Source: an uncultured Collinsella sp. | GTDB lineage: Bacteria; Actinomycetota; Coriobacteriia; Coriobacteriales; Coriobacteriaceae | NCBI GenBank assembly: GCA_900556365.1 | Contig: USOG01000095.1 | Coordinates: forward strand, 1-5,899 | DNA length: 5,899 nucleotides | Reading direction: 5' to 3' | Shown here: positions 1 to 5,283 of the stretch, one piece after another | Layout: each line of letters opens with the position of its first letter | How positions within the stretch are numbered: the first letter of the stretch is position 1 | Made by a program: the position numbers and the translations under genes | The notes under the pieces: model-generated | The model's database searches: none | The model's input: the letters and a program-made list of their open reading frames with translations, nothing else | What the model was told of the DNA's origin: nothing

Positions 1-93
1 ATGGTCGAGGTTTGGATTTCACCTGTAACCTTTCTCTTGACCCTCATTAACCGCAGTAACTATAGCATCAGCATCGCCCTGCGGCATCGAATT

Positions 94-117
94 TATGCGC
101 TGCACATTGCAGGCATA
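94..117. repeat. Inverted repeat / hairpin with one bulged base
   Basis: The outer arms TATGC (94-98) and GCATA (113-117) are perfect complements. The inner arms CTGCA (100-104) and TGCAG (108-112) are too, closing a 3-base loop at 105-107. Only G99 is unpaired, giving a 10-bp stem. No T-run follows on the plus strand, and on the minus strand the next bases are only mildly AT-rich (AAATT). It may be a weak 3' end structure for the deacetylase-like transcript or a protein binding site. Confidence 0.55.
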
Positions 118-141
118 CCAAACGCTGACGCATCCGTGACA

Positions 142-176
142 TAGTCATTGGGGACGTTCTTAAATGACTACCCAAT
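142..176. repeat. REP-like palindromic element with two alternative stems
   Basis: TAGTCATT (142-149) pairs perfectly with AATGACTA (163-170) around a 13-base loop that begins GGGGACGTTCTT. A second stem is also possible: ATTGGG (147-152) pairs with CCCAAT (171-176). It shares the bases ATT with the first stem, so the two exclude each other. The GGGGACGTTCTT core next to a TGAC palindrome recalls repetitive extragenic palindromes mobilised by RAYT (TnpA-REP) transposases. That likeness is from memory, and only one copy is visible here. The element ends 3 bases from the stop codon of the deacetylase-like gene. Confidence 0.5.
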
Positions 177-178
177 AA

Positions 179-1585
179 CTACTCTGTGGTGTCGTTGTCC
201 TCGGCAAGTTGGGGGAACACGGCGTCCTTGGGCATGGTGGCCTTCGTCAGCGAGGTGAGCCTTTTGCTCAGCGACGTGTCCGTCTTGACCAGGTCGCTGA
301 GCGTCACGATCTTGTAGCCGTCGGCAATGAGGCCGTCGATAATCTGCGGTAGCGCCTCGAGCGTCTGCCCGGCGCATTCGTCTCTATCGGTGAGCAGCAC
401 GATATTGCCCGGCGTCACCGAATCGAGCACCGTCGAGACCTGCTCGTCGGCACCGTTGAGCAGCCAATCGCCCGAGTCAATATTCCACGAGACCACGGCG
501 GAGACCAGGTCCATCGCATCAATCCAGTTTTGCTCGTCAAAGGCAGCGTAGGGAGCACGCAGCAGCATCGTCTTCACGCCGGTCGCCGACTTAATCGCAT
601 CGGTGCCTTTCGTGATCTGTTCGCGCACCGCCTCACGGTCCTGACCCTTGAGCGAATCGTCGCTGTAGCTGTTGGATCCAATCTCGCACCCGGCATCGAC
701 AATCGCCTTGGCCGTGGCAGGCGAGGCCTCGGCCGCATCGCCCGAAAGGAAGAACGTCGCGGTGACGCCCTTTTCCTTGAGCACCTGCAAAATCTGCTTG
801 GTAGCGCCGCTCGGACCCTCGTCAAACGTCAGCGCCACGTACTTTTTGTTGCCCTTGGGCGCCACGCTGGCGCACGCAACAACGCAATCGGTGGCGGGCA
901 CAACCTCGCCGCGGTCTTGCGTCTTGCCCGACTGCTCACCAACCCACACCTCGGAGCGGCCCTGGACGCCCCACGTCTGCACATACTCGATAGCGCCCGT
1001 ACCCTCGACCTTGAGCTTGGGCTCGATAACCGTAGCCTGAACCTCGTGCTTCTCGTAGGTGTTACGGCCATCCTTGACCGTCACCTTCTCGCCGCCCTCA
1101 AGTTCGCGGCTATCCCATTTGCCCTGCTTCACGCGCTTGCCGTCGACCTTCACCGACATCTTTTCGCCCCCATGGCGCTTGAGCACGCTGTCATCGACGG
1201 CCAGCAGGTCGCCTGCGTCGTAGGTGTCAGTCAACTCCTGGTCGTCGATGAGATTCTGCAGCGTAGAGCCCACGCGCACCGCGGTCTTCTGGCCGTTGAG
1301 TTCCACGTCCACACTGCGGTTGACGTAGCCCACGACGGCAGCGATAAACAGCACGAGCGCGCAACCCACGGCGATGAGCGCGTAGGGCAGGCGAGACGAA
1401 CGACGGGGCGTACGGCTGTTGCCGATGCGCGCACTGCGGTCGCTAAACCCGCGGCTATGGTTGAGGTACATCGCGCCGGGCTTACGGTGACGCTTGCGCT
1501 GACCGCTGGGCAGCTGCCCCAGGTCGCGGCGCGCCGTCGGACGCGCACCCGAACGCCCGTTTAAGTTGGATCCGTTTTGGCGCAT
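179..1585 (-). CDS. Membrane-anchored polysaccharide deacetylase (NodB) fold protein, probably catalytically inactive
   Basis: 468 aa. Residues 1-65 form an Arg-rich tail (15 Arg, 2 Lys, 2 Asp). Residues 66-88 are a single membrane segment, which would place the rest outside the cell. Residues 92-190 look like small ubiquitin-like/DUF348-type repeats, a tentative call. Residues 248-435 have the NodB homology pattern of peptidoglycan and chitooligosaccharide deacetylases. RAPY (343-346) and DSGDW (370-374) are intact. The metal and catalytic positions are not: TFDDGP is TFDEGP (253-258), the HxxxH motif of NHTYSH is replaced by SNSYSD (304-309), and the late LHD histidine is Thr399. The family enzyme removes N-acetyl groups from glycans using a metal held by Asp-His-His. 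This copy more likely binds glycan or acts as a scaffold. The start at 1585 has a strong GGGGGAGGG ribosome binding site, and Met39 has none. It follows the PRC-barrel gene by 72 bases. Confidence 0.88.
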   Translation of the reverse strand: MRQNGSNLNGRSGARPTARRDLGQLPSGQRKRHRKPGAMYLNHSRGFSDRSARIGNSRTPRRSSRLPYALIAVGCALVLFIAAVVGYVNRSVDVELNGQKTAVRVGSTLQNLIDDQELTDTYDAGDLLAVDDSVLKRHGGEKMSVKVDGKRVKQGKWDSRELEGGEKVTVKDGRNTYEKHEVQATVIEPKLKVEGTGAIEYVQTWGVQGRSEVWVGEQSGKTQDRGEVVPATDCVVACASVAPKGNKKYVALTFDEGPSGATKQILQVLKEKGVTATFFLSGDAAEASPATAKAIVDAGCEIGSNSYSDDSLKGQDREAVREQITKGTDAIKSATGVKTMLLRAPYAAFDEQNWIDAMDLVSAVVSWNIDSGDWLLNGADEQVSTVLDSVTPGNIVLLTDRDECAGQTLEALPQIIDGLIADGYKIVTLSDLVKTDTSLSKRLTSLTKATMPKDAVFPQLAEDNDTTE

Positions 1586-1588
1586 GTG

Positions 1589-1597
1589 CCCTCCCCC
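1589..1597 (-). promoter_or_regulatory. Strong Shine-Dalgarno site of the deacetylase-like gene
   Basis: On the minus strand this reads GGGGGAGGG. The GGAGG core ends 4 bases before the ATG at 1585. It fixes that ATG as the start and argues against the in-frame Met39, which has no purine-rich site upstream. Confidence 0.7.
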
Positions 1598-1606
1598 ATA
1601 AACACA

Positions 1607-1636
1607 GCAAGCCGGAGCAACAGGTCTCCGGCTTGC
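1607..1636 (-). terminator. Hairpin between the PRC-barrel and deacetylase-like genes, possible leaky terminator
   Basis: The arms at 1607-1617 (GCAAGCCGGAG) and 1626-1636 are perfect complements, an 11-bp GC-rich stem with an 8-base loop. It begins 21 bases after the PRC-barrel stop codon. On the minus strand it is followed by TGTGTTTATG, a weak and interrupted T-tract that runs straight into the next ribosome binding site. It could be a partial intrinsic terminator that lowers expression of the downstream gene, or an RNA-stability element. I see no convincing promoter between it and the deacetylase-like start. Confidence 0.55.
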
Positions 1637-1657
1637 CTCCCATCATTTGGTACGTCG

Positions 1658-2413
1658 CTATTTTGTAGCTTTTGACGAGCCTCCGCTCGCCTTTTGGTAT
1701 TCATCCTTAAAGGCCTTGAACATGCCGCGCGTCTTGCCGAGCTGCTTGCCCAGCGCGCGACTACCCTTGTCCACAGCAACCGATCCCTTGTCGTCGAGCA
1801 CCTTGGCACCCTTTTTGACCTTGTCGCCCACCACGACGCTGGCCTCGGCGGCCTTGGCAGCCGCACCGCCTGAATACCCGAGCGACTTGACCTCGTCCGA
1901 AACGATCATTGCGCCGTCCGCATAGCCGCGCAGCATCGTCGGCGGCATCTGCGTGTCGCCCACCAACATACTCGAGGCAGTGCCGGCAGTCACGTAAAAC
2001 GTCTGCACGATACCCGAACGCGGCTTGAACTCAACATCCGAGCAATAGCCCACGACGTCGCCCGATTCCGTGCGCACGTCCATACCGACCCAGATGATGC
2101 AATCGTCCAGGTTGATGTCGAGGCGCTTGGCAGCGGCGGCATCGTACGTGTCCTTGACGTCATCGACCGCAATGGCGCCCTCGTAGACACCAATGGCGTC
2201 GAGCGCTACGAATCGGTCGGGACGCTCGATCATGCCCGCGATATCGGACTGGCGGACCATAAAGCCGACCACGCGCGTACCGCCCGGGGTAAAGACCGGA
2301 AAGTGAATCTTTCCGAGCTTTTTAGGGCTGCGCGGTGTGCCGTCCTTTTTGGTGCGCTTGTCCTCGGTAGGCTTGCGATAGATCTTGGCGCCGACAAAAT
2401 CCCCGGCGCGCAT
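1658..2413 (-). CDS. PRC-barrel domain protein (two PRC-barrel-like domains)
   Basis: 251 aa. There is no signal peptide or membrane segment, so it is probably cytoplasmic or membrane-associated through a partner. A Lys-rich N-terminus (10-35) leads into two PRC-barrel-like beta domains, at about 34-85 (GKIHFPVFTPGG, then VGFMVRQSDI) and about 104-173 (GMDVRTESGDVVGYCSDVEF). This is the typical pattern of 'attribute of the protein, then G-x-V-x-D'. The C-terminal 70 residues are a basic, Ala/Lys/Gly-rich probable helix. PRC barrels occur in RimM and the photosynthetic reaction centre H subunit and mediate protein or RNA contacts; the substrate here is unknown. Its ATG overlaps the ytxH-type stop codon by one base (TAATG), with GAGG 4 bases upstream, so translation is probably coupled. 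No enzymatic role can be read from the sequence. Confidence 0.85.
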   Translation of the reverse strand: MRAGDFVGAKIYRKPTEDKRTKKDGTPRSPKKLGKIHFPVFTPGGTRVVGFMVRQSDIAGMIERPDRFVALDAIGVYEGAIAVDDVKDTYDAAAAKRLDINLDDCIIWVGMDVRTESGDVVGYCSDVEFKPRSGIVQTFYVTAGTASSMLVGDTQMPPTMLRGYADGAMIVSDEVKSLGYSGGAAAKAAEASVVVGDKVKKGAKVLDDKGSVAVDKGSRALGKQLGKTRGMFKAFKDEYQKASGGSSKATK

Positions 2414-2802
2414 TATGCCTCGGTCGAGGGCTCCGCAGCCTCGGTATCAGCCTCGACAGCGTTCTCGACCACGACGTCGGCGGCAGGCGTCACGTTGCCG
2501 CCCGAAATGGCGTCGTTGAGCTGCTCGCGCAGCTGGTCCATGCGCTCGCGGGCCAGATCGACCTTGGCGCGTAGGTCGTCGGTCTTGGCGTCGACCATCG
2601 GGCCAAAGTCATTCACCGCAGCACGGGCCTCCTCGGCGCTGTGCTCGTAGGTGTCGCGCATATTGTCCCAGGCGTCGTTGGCGATATCGGCAGCCATGGC
2701 GCGGGTCTCGGCGCCCGAGCGCGGGGCCAGAGCAACGCCGACAATAGCGCCGGCAGCAGCACCAAAAAGTGCGCCGGAGACAAAGCTGAAAGTCTTACCC
2801 AT
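2413..2802 (-). CDS. YtxH domain-containing small membrane protein
   Basis: 129 aa from the chosen start. Residues 5-26 are a Gly/Ala-rich membrane segment (FVSGALFGAAAGAIVGVALA) followed directly by APRSGAETR, the hallmark of the YtxH family. Residues 35-100 are a charged, probably coiled-coil helix (DDLRAKVDLARERMDQLREQ). The last 25 residues are acidic. YtxH proteins are small single-pass envelope proteins linked to general stress in Bacillus; their molecular function is not established. The start at 2802 (MGKTFSF) is preferred because AGGAGAGG lies 7 bases upstream and the family usually begins here. The ATG at 2808 (two residues longer) is also possible, while the ATG at 2874 would lie upstream of the predicted transcription start. 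The stop overlaps the PRC-barrel start, suggesting the two proteins work together, perhaps with YtxH as the membrane anchor. Confidence 0.88.
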   Translation of the reverse strand: MGKTFSFVSGALFGAAAGAIVGVALAPRSGAETRAMAADIANDAWDNMRDTYEHSAEEARAAVNDFGPMVDAKTDDLRAKVDLARERMDQLREQLNDAISGGNVTPAADVVVENAVEADTEAAEPSTEA

Positions 2803-2809
2803 GATCATT

Positions 2810-2817
2810 CCTCTCCT
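2810..2817 (-). promoter_or_regulatory. Shine-Dalgarno site that sets the YtxH start
   Basis: On the minus strand this reads AGGAGAGG and ends 7 bases before the ATG at 2802. The nearer upstream ATG at 2808 sits only 1 base from its end, which favours the 2802 start. Confidence 0.65.
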
Positions 2818-2819
2818 GC

Positions 2820-2835
2820 GGGCACGTCGGTGCCC
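2820..2835 (-). promoter_or_regulatory. 5' leader hairpin upstream of the YtxH ribosome binding site
   Basis: GGGCAC (2820-2825) and GTGCCC (2830-2835) form a perfect 6-bp stem with a 4-base loop. The stem ends 2 bases before the ribosome binding site. It lies inside the short leader (about 45 bases) expected from the -10 box at 2854-2859. It may protect the mRNA 5' end or influence ribosome access. It has no T-run, so it is not an intrinsic terminator. Confidence 0.45.
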
Positions 2836-2853
2836 ACCGTTTGAATGCTGTCC

Positions 2854-2859
2854 ATTATA
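2854..2859 (-). promoter_or_regulatory. Promoter -10 box for the ytxH-PRC unit
   Basis: On the minus strand this is a perfect TATAAT, preceded by GCGGG. No good TTGACA-like -35 lies 16-18 bases upstream, so strength or activator dependence cannot be judged. Transcription would start near 2847, leaving a leader of about 45 bases before the YtxH start. The position fits the only sizeable gap between the cyanophycin-synthetase-like gene and ytxH. Confidence 0.5.
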
Positions 2860-2938
2860 CCCGCAGCGCATCACTTGCCGCTCCGCTCATCTGCGTACGG
2901 CAAAGGCGCAGGTACGTGATGGTGATAAACGCGTAGAC

Positions 2939-3772
2939 CTACTCCTGAGGCATAGCCGGCATGGCCACCGTGGCACCCGGGTCCTCGCCGGCGCCGTCCA
3001 CGAGCGGCAGACCGCCCTCATGCGCAGGTCCTGCCGGAACCGTCGCAGCACCGCCAAAGACGGCAGCGGAGGCCTCGTGGCTCTCGGCAACCGCGCCCTC
3101 GGTATCAATCGCCACCTGGGGCTCGTCGTCAAAGTTGGGGACACCCTGGGGCTCGGTGGGAACAGGCTCGGCGGTCGCATCGGCAACGGGCTCGGCGTCG
3201 GCCGGCACATCGCCCTCGTCAGCGCCCTCGTCCTCGGCAGCATCTTCGCCGTTCGCAGCGGCGACGGCCTCGTGAGGATCCTTGCCCTCGGCCTCGGCGC
3301 GCATGCCCAACACCAGGTTGCGCAGACCCGCGACCGTGCCTTCCACGTCGGGGGCAGGCTGGTCGGCGTGCAGGTACGCCCAGTCCATCATAAAGGTGGC
3401 CGACGACAGCGCACCAATGGCCAGTGCGTCGTCGGGGCACGAAAGCTCGACCTCAAAGACGCGCTCGTCGTGCTCGCTTACGCGCGTGCGGCCGCACGAG
3501 ATGCTGCCGGCAAGCCCGGTCTCGTTCATGAGCTCAACCGTCACATGCTCAAGCAGGTGGCAGAGCTCGGTCTGGCCCATGCAGTCCTGGAACTCGCGAC
3601 CGGAATCACCCAGGCACAGGTGCTTGGCAATCGCCGGCACCAGGTAATACACGCGCGCCGTGGCCTCGATATCCTCCGAGGTCATGAGCGGCATGCCGGG
3701 GTTCACCAGCACATGCGCGCAGATCTTGTCCTCGCTGACGGTGACCTTAAGGATGTTGAACAGGCCTGCCAT
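2939..3772 (-). CDS. Stand-alone cyanophycin-synthetase N-domain-like protein with acidic tail
   Basis: 277 aa, with no signal peptide or membrane segment. Residues about 35-135 resemble the N-terminal domain of cyanophycin synthetase (CphA1). LVPAIAKHLC (44-53) matches that domain's 'LP.LVEHFC' stretch. HLLEHVTVEL (72-81) matches its H-(I/V)-EH-x-ALEL core, and GRTR (94-97) matches its GFGRTRET. The ATP-grasp and Mur-ligase domains that make the Asp-Arg polymer are absent, so it cannot be a synthetase by itself. From about 162 to the end it is a low-complexity Ala/Glu/Pro/Gly tail with 28 acidic residues and a single Lys, probably disordered. The start at 3772 has AGGGGAG 4 bases upstream. 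The gene begins 24 bases after the CorC-type stop, so the two are probably co-transcribed. The family likeness is recalled from CphA sequences and is moderately secure; the function is unknown. Confidence 0.75.
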   Translation of the reverse strand: MAGLFNILKVTVSEDKICAHVLVNPGMPLMTSEDIEATARVYYLVPAIAKHLCLGDSGREFQDCMGQTELCHLLEHVTVELMNETGLAGSISCGRTRVSEHDERVFEVELSCPDDALAIGALSSATFMMDWAYLHADQPAPDVEGTVAGLRNLVLGMRAEAEGKDPHEAVAAANGEDAAEDEGADEGDVPADAEPVADATAEPVPTEPQGVPNFDDEPQVAIDTEGAVAESHEASAAVFGGAATVPAGPAHEGGLPLVDGAGEDPGATVAMPAMPQE

Positions 3773-3776
3773 AACT

Positions 3777-3783
3777 CTCCCCT
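3777..3783 (-). promoter_or_regulatory. Shine-Dalgarno site of the cyanophycin-synthetase-N-like gene
   Basis: On the minus strand this reads AGGGGAG and ends 4 bases before the ATG at 3772. It lies in the 24-base gap after the CorC-type gene, supporting translation from a shared mRNA. Confidence 0.6.
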
Positions 3784-3796
3784 ACTCTTCCTTGCC

Positions 3797-5170
3797 CTAC
3801 TCGTCGCCGTCGTGCGGATCCACAGAGCCCGCACCCGACGCCGCCGGCTTCTCTGCCGAAGACTCGGAATCCTTCTTATCGGTTTCGGCCGGAGCAATCA
3901 CGCGAATGAGCGAGATGCGCTGGCCACGCATCGACTGCACCTTGAACTTGTACCCCGCGACCTCAAACACCTCTCCGATGTCGGGCACCGAGTCACAAAG
4001 CTCCAAAATCCAGCCGGCGATGGTCTCATAATCATCGCTTTCCTCGAGCGGCCAACCAAGCTCAATCGCGTCATCGCACGAAAAACGCCCATCAACGAGC
4101 CACTCGCGGCGCGAAAGGCGCGTGAGATACTTGTTGTCGGGGTCGAACTCGTCCTCGATCTCGCCGACGATCTCCTCGACGATGTCCTCGATGGTGATAA
4201 TGCCGGCCGTGCCGCCGTACTCGTCCACGACCACCACGATCTGGTCGTGCGAGGTCTGCATCTCGGACAGCAGCGGCAGGATGTCCTTGGTGTCGGGCAC
4301 AAAGGTGGCGTCGCGCAAAAAACCGGCGATGGGCTGGTCGCCCTTGCCGTCGAGCGCAGGCTGAATCAGGTCCTTGATGTGCGCAATGCCGGCGACGTTG
4401 TCGGGATCCTCGTGATAGACGGGGATGCGGCTAAAGCCGGTCTGGCGCATGGTGGACAGCACGTCGGCGACCGTCTCGTCGTCCTCGCACATGGTGGTGT
4501 CCACGCGCGGCACCATGACCTCGCGGGCAACGGTGTCGCCCAGGTCGAAGATCTCATGGATCATGCGCTTTTCCTCGTCGAGCAGGTCGTCCTGCTCCGA
4601 GACCATGTACTTGATCTCTTCTTCCGAGACGTTCTGACGGTCGTCGGCGCTCTTGATGCGCAGGATGCGGGCCAGACCATCGGAGCAAGCGCCGGTCAGC
4701 CACACGAGCGGACGGGCGATCTTTTGGAACACGGAAAGCGGGCCCACGACCTGCTTGGACACGCCCTCGGCATTGGCCAGGCCGATGCGCTTGGGAACGA
4801 GCTCGCCGATCACGATGGATACGAAGGCGACCGCGACGGTGATGATGACCGGCGCCAGGCCGCGCGCGATGGCGGAGAGCGGCGCAATGCCAAAACTCAT
4901 GAGCCACGTGGCGAGCGGGTCGGACAGACTCGTCGAGGCGACGGCGGACGAGGCGAAGCCCACGAGCGTGATGGCAACCTGGATGGTGGCGAGCAGCTGG
5001 TCGGAGTCGGCAGCCAGCTTAATGGCACGCTCGGCGCGCTTGTCGCCTTCCTCGGCGTCGTGCTCCAGCACGGCGCGCTTGGCCGTGGTGAGCGCCATCT
5101 CGGACATAGAGAAGTAGCCGTTGATGAGGGTCAAAACGAGGGTGGTGATAAGGGAGATGGTTATGTCCAT
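3797..5170 (-). CDS. HlyC/CorC family protein (DUF21/CNNM, CBS pair, CorC_HlyC domain)
   Basis: 457 aa from the start at 5170. Residues 1-190 are a DUF21 (CNNM) membrane domain with about three to four hydrophobic segments (near 3-22, 60-78, 85-122 and 142-162), the family opening NGYFSMSEMALTTAKR, the LLATIQVAITLVGF helix and the GELVPK motif (122-127). VMVPRVD (218-224) opens a CBS pair at about 215-340 that ends in the diagnostic DEYGGTAGIITIEDIVEEIVGEI. Residues 350-427 are the CorC_HlyC (transporter-associated) domain, followed by an acidic, Ser-rich tail. CNNM/CorC proteins are linked to Mg2+ export and resistance, with CBS domains that can bind nucleotides; 'hemolysin' is a historic name. 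In-frame ATGs upstream (for example 5410) would run into trhA and lack family-like sequence, so MDITISL is chosen. A TTTAAT at 5208-5213 could be a weak -10. Confidence 0.93.
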   Translation of the reverse strand: MDITISLITTLVLTLINGYFSMSEMALTTAKRAVLEHDAEEGDKRAERAIKLAADSDQLLATIQVAITLVGFASSAVASTSLSDPLATWLMSFGIAPLSAIARGLAPVIITVAVAFVSIVIGELVPKRIGLANAEGVSKQVVGPLSVFQKIARPLVWLTGACSDGLARILRIKSADDRQNVSEEEIKYMVSEQDDLLDEEKRMIHEIFDLGDTVAREVMVPRVDTTMCEDDETVADVLSTMRQTGFSRIPVYHEDPDNVAGIAHIKDLIQPALDGKGDQPIAGFLRDATFVPDTKDILPLLSEMQTSHDQIVVVVDEYGGTAGIITIEDIVEEIVGEIEDEFDPDNKYLTRLSRREWLVDGRFSCDDAIELGWPLEESDDYETIAGWILELCDSVPDIGEVFEVAGYKFKVQSMRGQRISLIRVIAPAETDKKDSESSAEKPAASGAGSVDPHDGDE

Positions 5171-5185
5171 CGGGAGTTTCTCGAA

Positions 5186-5190
5186 CCTCC
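5186..5190 (-). promoter_or_regulatory. Distant Shine-Dalgarno site of the CorC-type gene
   Basis: On the minus strand this is GGAGG, but it stands 15 bases before the ATG at 5170, much farther than the usual 5-9. CTCC at 5173-5176, just before the ATG, can pair with its GGAG. This could mask the site or fold the spacer out so that the effective distance is shorter. No other purine-rich site is visible near this start. Confidence 0.45.
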
Positions 5191-5248
5191 AAGATTCGGG
5201 ACGTCGGATTAAAACGTTGACGGCGGATAGGGCAGTTGCACCCGGCGG

Positions 5249-5272
5249 GCGCCCGGACGGGCCCGCGGGCGC
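5249..5272 (-). terminator. GC-rich hairpin downstream of trhA, weak terminator candidate
   Basis: GCGCCCG (5249-5255) and CGGGCGC (5266-5272) are perfect complements around a 10-base loop. The run also contains the exact palindromes CGGGCGCCCG (5247-5256) and GCCCGCGGGC (5261-5270), so several strong folds compete. It begins 11 bases after the trhA stop codon on the minus strand. There is no T-run after it, so any termination would not be of the standard intrinsic kind. It may simply reflect local extreme GC content. Confidence 0.35.
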
Positions 5273-5283
5273 AGGCGCGATCG

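Larger units (their letters stand above)
1..178. other. Non-coding region downstream of the deacetylase-like gene, with two inverted repeats
   Basis: I see no convincing gene here. The stretch is visibly less GC-rich than the rest of the window. It holds two clear inverted repeats, annotated separately at 94-117 and 142-176. It lies just past the stop codon of the deacetylase-like gene, so it is the 3' flank of that transcript and may also be the intergenic space before a gene to the left of the window. Neither hairpin is followed by a good T-run on either strand, so no standard terminator can be called. Confidence 0.6.

Noticed and set aside
37..66. Plus-strand promoter-like pair TTGACC, 18 bases, TATAGC
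   Set aside because: The -10 matches only four of six positions, and no plus-strand gene follows. It would only transcribe antisense to the deacetylase-like gene.
530..1564. A 344-codon plus-strand open frame opposite the deacetylase-like gene
   Set aside because: It is the complement of a gene with recognisable NodB motifs. The protein has Arg/His/Leu-rich mirror composition and no domain.
1561..1866. A 101-codon minus-strand frame ending just inside the deacetylase-like gene
   Set aside because: It lies out of frame over the PRC-barrel gene and is Arg-rich with no motif. Its tail only reads through the intercistronic hairpin.
2803..2874. Extension of the YtxH protein to the upstream ATG at 2874
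   Set aside because: It would put the start upstream of the predicted transcription start. The added 24 residues are Arg/Gly-rich and unlike the family, and the good ribosome binding site is at 2810-2817.
2885..2915. Possible terminator after the cyanophycin-synthetase-like gene (CGTAC...GTACG and CTGCG...CGCAG pairings)
   Set aside because: The stems are only 5 bp with loops of 11 or more bases and no T-run follows, so this is within what chance would give.
2651..5212. A very long open frame on the plus strand (853 codons) opposite the ytxH, cyanophycin-synthetase-like and corC-type genes
   Set aside because: It is antisense to three genes with clear family motifs. Its translation is rich in His, Arg, Leu and Gly, as expected from the reverse complement of GC-rich codons. 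It shows no recognisable domain and crosses gene boundaries.
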